Assembly (NCBI GenBank): GCA_020850595.1
Contig: JADZEK010000090.1
Coordinates: forward strand, 1 to 64,000
Length of the DNA stretch: 64,000 bases
Source of the DNA: Anaerolineales bacterium
Lineage (GTDB): Bacteria > Chloroflexota > Anaerolineae > Anaerolineales > UBA6663
Direction: 5' to 3'
Shown here piece after piece: positions 16,017 through 24,865 of this stretch; within the stretch, counting starts at the first letter, position 1, and each line of letters opens with the position of its first letter. Under the pieces are notes generated by a model. It ran no database searches. It had not been told where the DNA came from and saw only the letters and a list, made by a program, of their open reading frames with translations. Made by a program: the position numbers and the translations under genes.

Positions 16017-16217
16017 ATGCTGGTCAAACGCTGGATCGTCATTCTCGCTTCGCTCGCCATCGGGGCCGCGGCTACCTGGGCCATTATTACGCTGGTCTTC
16101 AGCACCTCGTTTGAGTTCTTCGCCTACAGCAACGTCGGCCTGTTGTTCATCTCCATCGCCTGCATTGCAGCTATTTGGCTCGACTACTTTTTGGACACCA
16201 AGTTCCTCAAGAGCTAG
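16017..16217 (+). CDS. Small two-helix membrane protein
   Basis: The 66-residue product has two hydrophobic segments (about residues 6-28 and 37-56), a short loop with FEFFAYSN between them, and a charged C-terminus LDTKFLKS. GGAG lies 12 bases before the ATG. A near-consensus promoter and a strong intrinsic terminator frame it, so it is a monocistronic, expressed gene. I do not recognise the family and give no function. Confidence 0.8.
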   Translation: MLVKRWIVILASLAIGAAATWAIITLVFSTSFEFFAYSNVGLLFISIACIAAIWLDYFLDTKFLKS

Positions 16218-16246
16218 GCCGGCGCGCCGGCGGTCCAATCAGCCTC

Positions 16247-16274
16247 AGCCAGGGTGGGCAACCCTGGCTTTTTT
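16247..16274 (+). terminator. Intrinsic terminator of the small membrane protein gene
   Basis: AGCCAGGGT (16247-16255) and ACCCTGGCT (16261-16269) form a 9-bp stem with a 5-nt loop, followed by a run of six T (16269-16274). Confidence 0.88.
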
Positions 16275-16286
16275 GTTGTGCGGCCT

Positions 16287-16934
16287 TCAGGGTGTCCACA
16301 CCCGCACCCAACTGAACACGACCCGCGCCGCTGCTGGGCTGCTGACCAGCACGCCGACGCGGCCGCCGCCCGCGGCGCTAGTGGCCGCCAGCACCTCATC
16401 GTTCACGCGCGCCGTCACGGTCGCGCCGCGCCCATCCACGCGCACGCGATTGCTTTCCACCCCGTACAGAATATGCGGCCACTGCTGGAACACAAACCAC
16501 GTCTCACGGGTGGGGCCGAGTTGAGTATAGGCCTCGGCGTAGCCGTTGCCGCTGACCAGCACCGCCGAATAGTGCGCCGGGTCTTGCCAGGCGAACACCA
16601 GGCCATAGGCCGCCTCACCCGCGCCCGGCCCGGCCGCCCCGGCGACTTCCAGGGTGAAGTCGCCAGTCGGCCCGGCGGTGAGGGCGTAGGCAGTCTGGCC
16701 CGGGGCGACGGTGAAGGCCAACGCCGCGCCGGAGGTGTCCGCGCTGCCGCCCGGCGCGCTGAGCAGTTCCCAGCGCGCGAGACCGGCCTTGAAATCATCC
16801 TGCCAGAGCAGCGGACCGGCCCGGGGCGGGTCAGCCGTGCCCAGGACCAGCGCCGCCGCGCCCGCCGCCACCGCCGCGGCCGCTAGCGCCAGCGACCAAC
16901 CCGACAGCCGCCAAAGCCACCTGGGAACTACCAT
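16287..16934 (-). CDS. Membrane-anchored protein with concanavalin-like (lectin-fold) external domain
   Basis: The 215-residue product has one N-terminal transmembrane helix (about residues 12-34, very alanine-rich) and an external beta-rich domain. Its pattern (LLWQDDFKAGLARWELL, then LTAGPTGDFTLEVAGAAG, AYGLVFAWQDPAHYSAVLVSGNGYAE and VGVLVSSPAAARVVFSWVRV) matches the jelly-roll domains related to DUF1080/LamG that are common in Chloroflexi surface proteins. It may bind carbohydrate at the cell surface; no catalytic residues can be named. The start is uncertain: ATG 16934 directly precedes the helix, while the frame is open to 17039. It is divergent from the deacetylase gene at 17082. Confidence 0.7.
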   Translation of the reverse strand: MVVPRWLWRLSGWSLALAAAAVAAGAAALVLGTADPPRAGPLLWQDDFKAGLARWELLSAPGGSADTSGAALAFTVAPGQTAYALTAGPTGDFTLEVAGAAGPGAGEAAYGLVFAWQDPAHYSAVLVSGNGYAEAYTQLGPTRETWFVFQQWPHILYGVESNRVRVDGRGATVTARVNDEVLAATSAAGGGRVGVLVSSPAAARVVFSWVRVWTP

Positions 16935-17081
16935 GCGCCCGATTGTAACCGCAGCCGCCCGGCCGGCCCTGATAGCTTCTGATACCCCCCTGAGAGGCCC
17001 AGCGGCCAAACTGGGCGCACTATAGCCAGTATTCGACATTTCGGGCCGCGCCTGTTATTATCCCGGGCCGAGGAACCTCAG

Positions 17082-18071
17082 GTGAGAGCTACCGGCGTCT
17101 CGCGCGCCCGACAGACTATCGTTTGGTGGCTGGCGCTCGTCCTGGCGGCGTGCCGCCCAGCGGAAGCGGCCGTGCCGGTCACGGCCACCCCGTCTGCGAC
17201 GCTGCCGCCGGTGGTGGTGGTGGTGGCGAGCGACACGCCCGCCGCGCACACCCCAACCGAGCCACACCCGACGGCGACACTGACGCCCGGCCCCTCCGCC
17301 ACAGTGGTGACCCCTTCCGTCACGGCCGCGCCGCCGTCGGCCACGCCGCTGCGGCCGACGCCGGATGCCGGGGCCGCGGGCCGCCGGGTGCGCCTGCCCA
17401 TCCTGATGTATCACTACGTTGAGCCGTGGCCGGCCGGCGCGGACGTGATCCGCCAGGGGCTGACGGTGAAGCCGGAGGACTTCGCGGCGCAGATGGCCTA
17501 CCTGCACGAGCACGGCTACGTGACGGTGAGTCTGTATGACCTGCTGGAGGCCGTAGCCCAGGGCACACCGCTGCCCGAGAAGGCCGTAGCGCTCACCTTT
17601 GACGACGGCTACCGCACGCTGCTAGACTACGCCGTACCGGTGCTCCAACCTTATGGCTACACCGGCACAGTGTTTGTGATTACGCAGTTCATGGATGAGG
17701 CGCGGCCGGAGTACCTGACCTGGGCGCAGGCCGAGGCGCTCTACGCGCAGGGCTGGAAGATCGAGCCGCACACCAAGACCCACGATAATCTCAAGGGCCG
17801 GGGCCGCGACTTTCAGTTGTACCAAATGCTCGGGTCGGCGCAGACCGTCGAGGCCCACATCGGCGCCATGCCGCGTTTTCTGGCCTACCCGTCGGGCCAG
17901 TACGATGCCCTGTCGGTGGAGCTGGCAGCCGAGATGAACCTGTGGGGCGCGGTGACGACCGTGAGCGGGCGCAACCACACCTGGGCCGGCCGCTATGAGT
18001 GGACGCGGGTGCGCGTGAACGGCGACGACCTGCTGCAGGACTTTATCAACGGGCTGGAAGGCGGCGCCTGA
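17082..18071 (+). CDS. Polysaccharide deacetylase (NodB-type) lipoprotein
   Basis: The 329-residue protein starts at a GTG with AGGA seven bases upstream. Its signal peptide ends in the lipobox LAAC (cysteine at residue 23 or so), followed by a threonine/proline-rich linker to about residue 100. The NodB domain shows ILMYHYVEP, the metal-site TFDDGYRTLLD (about residues 170-180), the HTKTHDNL motif supplying the two histidines, and FLAYPSGQYD. This is the active-site set of carbohydrate esterase family 4, which removes N-acetyl groups from peptidoglycan or other aminoglycans. It lies 17 bp upstream of the HMG-CoA reductase gene on the same strand. Confidence 0.92.
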   Translation: MRATGVSRARQTIVWWLALVLAACRPAEAAVPVTATPSATLPPVVVVVASDTPAAHTPTEPHPTATLTPGPSATVVTPSVTAAPPSATPLRPTPDAGAAGRRVRLPILMYHYVEPWPAGADVIRQGLTVKPEDFAAQMAYLHEHGYVTVSLYDLLEAVAQGTPLPEKAVALTFDDGYRTLLDYAVPVLQPYGYTGTVFVITQFMDEARPEYLTWAQAEALYAQGWKIEPHTKTHDNLKGRGRDFQLYQMLGSAQTVEAHIGAMPRFLAYPSGQYDALSVELAAEMNLWGAVTTVSGRNHTWAGRYEWTRVRVNGDDLLQDFINGLEGGA

Positions 18072-18088
18072 CGCGGGTGGAGGCCAAT

Positions 18089-19390
<1,302 letters not shown>

Positions 19391-19420
19391 GCCGCGCCGA
19401 CAGAGGGCAGAGGTGCTTCG

Positions 19421-20926
19421 TTGAGTTCGCAGACGCCGCCGGCGGGCAGATCACCAAATGGAGCCAAGCCGCCGACCCGCGTGGTGGTCATTGGCGGCGG
19501 CCCCGCCGGGCTGACGGCCGCGGTGGAGTTGGTGCGCGCGGGCGTGCCGGTGACGGTGCTCGAAAAGGACCGGCTGGTGGGCGGCATCGCCCGCACCGAC
19601 AGCTACAAAGGCTACCGCTTCGACATCGGCGGCCACCGCTTCTTTACGAAAATCGGCCAGGTCGAGAAGTTCTGGTACGACCTCTTGGGCGGCGAGTTCA
19701 TCACGCGCCCGCGCATCTCGCGCATCTACTATCAGGGCAGGTTCTTCGACTACCCGCTGAAGGCGATGAACACGCTGGGCAATCTGGGGCTGTGGACCAG
19801 CTTTCAAGTACTGGTGAGCTACTTCCAGTCGCAGCTCTTTCCCTACCCGCGTGAAGACACGTTCGAGGAGTGGGTGTCGAACCGGTTTGGCAAGCGGCTG
19901 TACCGCATGTTTTTCAAAACCTACACCGAGAAGGTCTGGGGCCTCCCCTGCTCCGAAATCCGCGCGGAATGGGCGGCGCAGCGCATTCAGGGGCTGTCGC
20001 TGCCGGTGGCGGTGTGGAATGCGGTCTTCGGCCCGCGGCGCAGCGGCCCGGCGGTGGTCAAGACGCTGATCGAGGCGTTTCAATATCCGCGCCTCGGCCC
20101 AGGCCAGATGTGGGAGACGGCCGCAAGGTTTGTGACGGGCCACGGCGGCGCCGTGGATTTGGAACGCGACGTCGTGCGCGTGCGGCACGCCGACGCGCGC
20201 GTGACCGATGTGGTCACCCGCGCGCCCGACGGCACGGAGCAGGCGGTGGCCGGCGACGCCTTCATTTCCACCATGCCGATCTCCGAACTTGTGCGCAAGC
20301 TCGACCCGCCCGCGCCCCCGGCCGTGGCCGCCGCCGCCGATGGGTTGACCTACCGCGACTTCATTTCGGTGGTGCTGATCGTCAAACAGGCCGACTTGTT
20401 CCCCGACAACTGGATTTACATTCACGAGCCTGGGGTGCAGGTGGGCCGGGTGCAGAACTTTAAGAACTGGAGCCCAGACATGGTGCCCGACCCGAGCACC
20501 TCAGCCCTGGGGCTGGAGTATTTCTGCACCGAAGGCGACGCGCTCTGGCGGATGGACGACGCGGCCCTGATCGCGCTCGGTCGGCAGGAGATGGATAAGA
20601 TCGGCCTGGTGAAATGCGCGGATGTGATTGACGGCACGGTGGTGCGCCAACTGAAGGCGTATCCGGTCTATAACGGCACTTACGCCGGATACCTGGACAC
20701 CATTAAGGACTATCTGGCGGGGTTCAGCAACCTGCAAACCGTGGGGCGCAACGGCCTGCACAAGTACAACAACCAGGATCACTCCATGCTGACGGCAATG
20801 CTGGCGGTGCGCAACCTGCTCGGTGAGCGCCACGATGTGTGGACGGTGAACACCGAGCGCTCGTACCACGAGGAAATCCGTGTCCCGCGCGATGCGCTGT
20901 CGTCGGACGAGGCGGGCGTGGACTAG
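19421..20926 (+). CDS. FAD-dependent NAD(P)/amine-oxidase-like oxidoreductase
   Basis: This 501-residue protein has an N-terminal Rossmann dinucleotide fold (VVVIGGGPAGLTAAVEL, then VLEKDRLVGGIARTD) and the DIGGHRFFT segment seen in UDP-galactopyranose mutase-like and protoporphyrinogen-oxidase-like flavoproteins. The rest follows the amine-oxidase plan, ending with a conserved LHKYNNQDHSMLTAML motif near the FAD. Likely substrates are sugars or isoprenoid/porphyrin-like molecules, but the family does not allow a firm call. It starts at TTG with AGAGG upstream and lies 30 bp after the HMG-CoA reductase gene, so an isoprenoid-linked reaction is worth considering. Confidence 0.82.
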   Translation: MSSQTPPAGRSPNGAKPPTRVVVIGGGPAGLTAAVELVRAGVPVTVLEKDRLVGGIARTDSYKGYRFDIGGHRFFTKIGQVEKFWYDLLGGEFITRPRISRIYYQGRFFDYPLKAMNTLGNLGLWTSFQVLVSYFQSQLFPYPREDTFEEWVSNRFGKRLYRMFFKTYTEKVWGLPCSEIRAEWAAQRIQGLSLPVAVWNAVFGPRRSGPAVVKTLIEAFQYPRLGPGQMWETAARFVTGHGGAVDLERDVVRVRHADARVTDVVTRAPDGTEQAVAGDAFISTMPISELVRKLDPPAPPAVAAAADGLTYRDFISVVLIVKQADLFPDNWIYIHEPGVQVGRVQNFKNWSPDMVPDPSTSALGLEYFCTEGDALWRMDDAALIALGRQEMDKIGLVKCADVIDGTVVRQLKAYPVYNGTYAGYLDTIKDYLAGFSNLQTVGRNGLHKYNNQDHSMLTAMLAVRNLLGERHDVWTVNTERSYHEEIRVPRDALSSDEAGVD

Positions 20927-20953
20927 GGGGCGGGGCGAGATCATTGTTAAAGC

Positions 20954-20990
20954 GGCAGGGCCAGTCGGAGGGTGACTGGCCCTGCCTTCT
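20954..20990 (+). terminator. Terminator after the FAD oxidoreductase
   Basis: GGCAGGGCCAGTC (20954-20966) and GACTGGCCCTGCC (20974-20986) form a perfect 13-bp stem with a 7-nt loop, followed by a short TTCTTC stretch. It lies between convergent genes and may serve both directions. Confidence 0.6.
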
Positions 20991-21012
20991 TCAGACATTG
21001 TCGCCAACTAGG

Positions 21013-21267
21013 CTAGCGGTAGGCGTCTGACCGTTTGCTGACGTGGACGATGGTGACGATGCGATGGTCATCGTCAATGGTATACAGCACCCGGTAGTCT
21101 CCAACCCGGATGCGCCAGCCGGCGCGCTCAACGAGCTTCTTGCACCCTTCTGGCCGGGGCGTTTGCGCTAGCTCATTGATCACAGCCTTGACACGTTGGT
21201 AAGGCTCTGCTGGCAGATCCTCTAGCCCTTTCTTCGCGGGCCGGGTGATGGGCGGCGCGTAGGTCAT
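21013..21267 (-). CDS. RelE/ParE-family toxin
   Basis: The 84-residue product has the RelE core: KKGLEDLPAEPYQRVKAVINEL, then KLVERAGWRIRVGDYRVLYTID and IVTIVHVSKRSDAYR. Family toxins cleave mRNA in the ribosome (RelE) or act on gyrase (ParE). The GWRIRVGDYRVLY strand and C-terminal R-x-x-x-YR favour RelE-type activity. Its start codon overlaps the stop of the antitoxin gene in an ATGA, so translation is coupled. Confidence 0.9.
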   Translation of the reverse strand: MTYAPPITRPAKKGLEDLPAEPYQRVKAVINELAQTPRPEGCKKLVERAGWRIRVGDYRVLYTIDDDHRIVTIVHVSKRSDAYR

Positions 21268-21485
21268 GCGGCCGGCCGGTCGCGCTCGATTTCTGCGATA
21301 GCCTGCTCAAACGGCATAGTCTCCGCCTTGGCAGCCATGGCTTCGTCGAAGTCAGCCTGGTCTACAAGGTCTTCGAGGGCCTCAACAACCTTGCGATAGA
21401 CGTCCATGGCGAGAATGACGCCCACGCGGTTTCCCCCAGCATCGGTGATGTATTGGGGATTCAGTTCGAGCGCTAAGGCTGTCAT
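21264..21485 (-). CDS. Antitoxin (Phd/RelB-like) of the RelE pair
   Basis: This 73-residue protein begins MTALALELNPQYITDAGGNR, followed by VGVILAMDVYRKVVEALEDL, a typical short beta-strand plus helix that dimerises, then an acidic C-terminal tail that would wrap the toxin. The ATG at 21485 is chosen over an upstream frame extension because AAGGAG lies 10 bases before it. It precedes the toxin gene, with a 4-base overlap. In this family the antitoxin, alone or with toxin, represses its own promoter. Confidence 0.85.
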   Translation of the reverse strand: MTALALELNPQYITDAGGNRVGVILAMDVYRKVVEALEDLVDQADFDEAMAAKAETMPFEQAIAEIERDRPAA

Positions 21486-21523
21486 GCCGTTTATTCTCCT
21501 TAACCAGAGCCCTCTGTTCGGCA

Positions 21524-21529
21524 ATTATA
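21524..21529 (-). promoter_or_regulatory. Candidate -10 of the toxin-antitoxin operon
   Basis: A perfect TATAAT on the minus strand lies 38 bp upstream of the antitoxin start codon. The -35 region is not recognisable, so the promoter may be weak or dependent on an unseen factor. Confidence 0.4.
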
Positions 21530-21759
21530 CTATTCGTTGATCAGAGCGGATATCACGTGCAGATGGCTGCGCTGGTAAGGTACTGGGCTTGGCCGGTGTC
21601 TGGCGGCGGCCGCGCAGTTGAGCCGCCCGACAGCCATGCGATTGGGTTCGGTTGGTCAGGAGAACTTGTGCGTAGCGCGGCCTGTGCCAGTGTATAACCA
21701 CCCGCACACCGAGCGGGGGCGTGCTGCGTATATACCCCGTCAGTTGCCCGAAACCTGCA

Positions 21760-21768
21760 TGATATAAT
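21760..21768 (+). promoter_or_regulatory. Extended -10 promoter of the envelope cluster
   Basis: TGATATAAT (TG-N-TATAAT) lies 27 bp before the GTG at 21796. No good -35 is present, which fits an extended -10 promoter. It is the only clear promoter before the long co-directional gene cluster. Confidence 0.55.
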
Positions 21769-21795
21769 CTCGGCTTATGATGGGAAGCCCAATCA

Positions 21796-22839
21796 GTGCG
21801 TAAAACGGCTCAAATCGGCCTGGGGTTGGTCATCAGCCTCCTGGCGTTGGCCCTGGCCTTTCGCGGCGCGAACCTCCAACTCATGGGGGCGGCGCTGCGG
21901 GAGGCCAACTATTTGTACCTCCTCCCCTCAGCCCTGTTGGTCATTGCGGGCCTTTATGCGCGCGCGCTCAGTTGGCGCACCATCCTGGATGGGCGCGTGC
22001 CGTATGGCCGCGTGTTCGATGCCATGAACGAAGGCTACCTGCTCAACAACCTGCTACCGCTGCGCCTGGGCGAGTTGGGCCGCGCTTATCTCATCAGCCG
22101 CCCCGGCCAGGTGAGCGCGTTGCAGGCCCTGTCTTCGGTGCTTGTTGAGCGACTGATTGACCTCATCATGGCGGTCGTGCTGCTGCTGGCGTTCCTGCCG
22201 TTCGTGCCGGGGCTGGAAAGCGCGCAGGGGCTGGTCGGCACGTCGGTGGCGCTCGGTCTGGTGGGCCTGGTCTGCCTGATCCTCGCGGCCCGCTACCGCG
22301 CCGCGCTGGTGGGGCTGGCCCAGCGGGTGCTCAACCGGCTGAACTGGCCCTGGCTGCACCCAGAGCGTATAGTGGCCCGGCTCGACTCGTTCCTTAGCGG
22401 GCTGGCGGTGCTGCAAGACCCACGGCGCGCCCTGGCCGCCGCGTTCTGGTCCGGCCTGGCCTGGGCCGCCGCCGCCTACAGCACTTACTTCCTCTTGATT
22501 GCTTTCGTGCCGGCGGCCACGATCCCCATGGCCTTTATCGTGCTCACGGTCGTTGCGTTGGGCGGGGCGGTGCCGTCGCTGCCGGGCGGCGTGGGCCTGT
22601 TCGAGGCTTTTGTCGTCGGCATCCTGGCCGTCTTCGCGGTGGAGGGCAGCCGGGCGCTGAGCTTTGGCCTGATCTTCCACGCCCAACAGATCGCCCTAAC
22701 GACGCTGCTGGGCAGCCTGGCGCTTGGCCGCGAGGGCCAAACCCTGGGCCACCTGGCGCGCGCGGCTCAGACCTTCGTCACCCGCCCTGAGCAAGCCGCG
22801 CCGCCAGACGCCGCGGCTCCGGCTCGCCCTGACCAATGA
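21796..22839 (+). CDS. Flippase-like membrane protein (UPF0104/LPG-synthase TM domain, AglD-like)
   Basis: The 347-residue protein has about eight hydrophobic segments and the family signature FRGANLQLMGAALREANY at the N-terminus, NNLLPLRLGELGRAYLI around residue 90, and the C-terminal PSLPGGVGLFEAF (about 257-270). This domain occurs in the lysylphosphatidylglycerol synthase N-terminus and in AglD-like proteins, where it is linked to lipid or lipid-linked sugar translocation. No fused C-terminal transferase domain is present. Start GTG. Its stop overlaps the GT4 start (ATGA), so the two are translationally coupled. Confidence 0.9.
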   Translation: MRKTAQIGLGLVISLLALALAFRGANLQLMGAALREANYLYLLPSALLVIAGLYARALSWRTILDGRVPYGRVFDAMNEGYLLNNLLPLRLGELGRAYLISRPGQVSALQALSSVLVERLIDLIMAVVLLLAFLPFVPGLESAQGLVGTSVALGLVGLVCLILAARYRAALVGLAQRVLNRLNWPWLHPERIVARLDSFLSGLAVLQDPRRALAAAFWSGLAWAAAAYSTYFLLIAFVPAATIPMAFIVLTVVALGGAVPSLPGGVGLFEAFVVGILAVFAVEGSRALSFGLIFHAQQIALTTLLGSLALGREGQTLGHLARAAQTFVTRPEQAAPPDAAAPARPDQ

Positions 22840-23996
22840 AAGTCCTCATCGCGCTGACCTATTACCGCCCGCACGTCTCGGGGCTGACCATCTACGTCGA
22901 GCGGCTGGCGCGGGCGCTGGTGGCGCGCGGCCACAGCGTGACCGTGCTGACCTCCCAGTATGACCGCCAGTTGGCCCTGCGCGAGGCGCTCGACGGCGTG
23001 ACGGTGGTGCGCGCGCCGGTTGCCCTGCGCGTGAGCAAGGGCGTCATCATGCCCACCATTGGGGCGCTGGCGCAGCAGCTCGTGCCCGCGCACGATGTCG
23101 TCAGCCTGCATCTGCCGCAGCTCGACGCGGCCGGCATCGGCCTGCGCGGGCGGCTGTTCCACAAGCCCGTCGTCGTGACCTATCACTCCGACCTCATCTT
23201 GCCGCCGTCGCTAGTCAACTGGGCGGCACAGACGGTGTCGGACCTGGCGAACGACCTGACCGCGGCCGTGTCTGATCGGCTGATCGCCTACACTGACGAC
23301 TTCGCGCGGCACTCACGCTATCTGTCCAAGTACCTGCCCAAGGTCACCGTCATCCCGCCGCCGGTGGAGATGCCCGTGCCCGACCCGGCGGTGGTGGCGG
23401 CCTTCAGACAGCAGCACCGGCTAGACGGCTCCGGCCCGGTGATTGGGCTGGCCGTGCGCCTGGCCGCTGAGAAAGGTGTGGAGTACCTGCTGGGCGCCCT
23501 CCCGGCCCTCCTGGCGCAGTACCCCGACCTGCGCGTGCTGCACGCCGGGCCGCGCGAGGCCATCGGCGAGGCGGCCTATTTGCACAAGCTGGATCAGCTC
23601 ATCGCGCCGTTTTCCGAGCGCTACACCTTCCTGGGCACGCTCAATCCGGCGCAAATGGCGGTGTTCTTCAGCGCCTGCGCTGTGCACGTGCTGCCGAGCA
23701 TCAACAACACCGAGACCTTTGGGCTGGTGCAGATCGAGGCAGCGCTGTGCGGCACGCCGACGGTCGCCAGCGCGCTGCCAGGGGTGCGCATGCCCACGCA
23801 AATGACGGGCATGGGCCGCACCGCGCCGCCCAAGGACTCACAGGCCCTGGGCGAGGCAATCCTTGACGTGCTGGCTCACCGCGCCGACTACGTGAAGCCG
23901 CGCGCGCCGATTGCGGAGCTGTTCGCGCCGGCCACTACTGCCGCGCGCTACGAAGAAATCTTCACCGGCCTGCTGCGGGCCAAGAGCAAGGGCTGA
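22836..23996 (+). CDS. Glycosyltransferase family 4 (GT-B) protein
   Basis: The 386-residue cytoplasmic enzyme has an N-terminal GT-B half (MKVLIALTYYRPHVSGLTIY, then VVTYHSDLILPPS) and a C-terminal nucleotide-sugar-binding half with GLAVRLAAEKGVEYLLGAL, FLGTLNPAQMAVFFSAC and the ExFGLxxxE motif as ETFGLVQIEAALCG. It would add a sugar from an NDP donor to a lipid or glycan acceptor. The overlap with the upstream flippase-like gene and the methyltransferase 10 bp downstream support an envelope-glycolipid role. Donor and acceptor are unknown. Confidence 0.92.
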   Translation: MKVLIALTYYRPHVSGLTIYVERLARALVARGHSVTVLTSQYDRQLALREALDGVTVVRAPVALRVSKGVIMPTIGALAQQLVPAHDVVSLHLPQLDAAGIGLRGRLFHKPVVVTYHSDLILPPSLVNWAAQTVSDLANDLTAAVSDRLIAYTDDFARHSRYLSKYLPKVTVIPPPVEMPVPDPAVVAAFRQQHRLDGSGPVIGLAVRLAAEKGVEYLLGALPALLAQYPDLRVLHAGPREAIGEAAYLHKLDQLIAPFSERYTFLGTLNPAQMAVFFSACAVHVLPSINNTETFGLVQIEAALCGTPTVASALPGVRMPTQMTGMGRTAPPKDSQALGEAILDVLAHRADYVKPRAPIAELFAPATTAARYEEIFTGLLRAKSKG

Positions 23997-24006
23997 GGCG
24001 ACTGCC

Positions 24007-24813
24007 GTGCAGGACGATTTGCTGTGGCGCAACCTTAAGGAACTGCCCGCCTTCCGCGGCCTGCTGCGGGCGGTGGAGGCGCGCTTCTACCAGGACTTGC
24101 CGCTGCCCGAGCCGGTGCTCGACCTGGGCAGCGGCGACGCACATTTCGCTTCCGTGGCCTTCAATCACCCGCTGGCCGTGGGCGTAGACCCCTGGACGCC
24201 GCCGCTGCGCGAAGCCGCCCGCCTGCGCCGCACGGCCTACAACCTGCTGGTGCAGGCCGAGGGCGGGTCGCTGCCGTTCGCCGGCAACCACTTCGCCAGC
24301 GCCATGAGCAACTCAGTGCTCGAGCATATCCCGGTGCTGGAGCCGGTGCTGGCCGAGGTGGCCCGGGTGCTGCAGCCGGGCGCGCCCTTCATCTTTTGCG
24401 TGCCGAGCGACCACTTTCTGAGCTTCCTCTCCATCTCTGCCGGGCTGCGGCGCGTGGGGCTGCGCGGGCTGGCCGAGCAGTACGAGACCTTCTTCAACCG
24501 CATCTCGCGCCACCACCACTGCGACGGCCCGGAAGTGTGGCGGGTACGCCTGGCCGCGGCCGGGCTGACGCTCGAGCGGCATTGGTACTACTTTTCGCCC
24601 GCCGCGCTGCGCGCGCTAGAGTGGGGCCACTACTTCGGCCTGCCTGCCGCCGTGGCGCACACACTCACCGGTCGGTGGGTGCTCGCGCCCAACCGCGCCA
24701 ACCTGGCCGTCACCGAGCGCCTGCTGCGCCGTTACTATGACGAGCCGCTGCCCGAGAAAGGCGCCTATTTGTTCTTCATCGCTCGGAAAGCAAAATCGGC
24801 CTCGGGCGTGTAG
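24007..24813 (+). CDS. SAM-dependent methyltransferase (class I)
   Basis: This 268-residue protein starts at GTG (GAGG eight bases upstream), directly after the GT4 gene. The Rossmann SAM-binding motif VLDLGSGDAHFASVAF is at about residues 37-52, an acidic GVDPW follows, and the post-motif region SNSVLEHIPVLEPVLAEVARVL is typical of methyltransferase 11 proteins. The C-terminal part (CDGPEVWRVRLAAAGLTLE) is also standard. It probably methylates a sugar or lipid head group in the same pathway; the exact substrate is unknown. Confidence 0.88.
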   Translation: MQDDLLWRNLKELPAFRGLLRAVEARFYQDLPLPEPVLDLGSGDAHFASVAFNHPLAVGVDPWTPPLREAARLRRTAYNLLVQAEGGSLPFAGNHFASAMSNSVLEHIPVLEPVLAEVARVLQPGAPFIFCVPSDHFLSFLSISAGLRRVGLRGLAEQYETFFNRISRHHHCDGPEVWRVRLAAAGLTLERHWYYFSPAALRALEWGHYFGLPAAVAHTLTGRWVLAPNRANLAVTERLLRRYYDEPLPEKGAYLFFIARKAKSASGV

Positions 24814-24865
24814 AATAGCCCGGCGTTGGCCCGGATTGGCTGGGCCACCCTGAATCCACCGCGTC

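Larger units (their letters stand above)
21486..21795. other. Divergent intergenic region between the TA pair and the envelope cluster
   Basis: About 310 bases hold a minus-strand TATAAT (21524-21529) upstream of the antitoxin gene, with only a weak -35, and a plus-strand extended -10 (21760-21768) for the envelope cluster. I see no gene in between. Confidence 0.55.
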
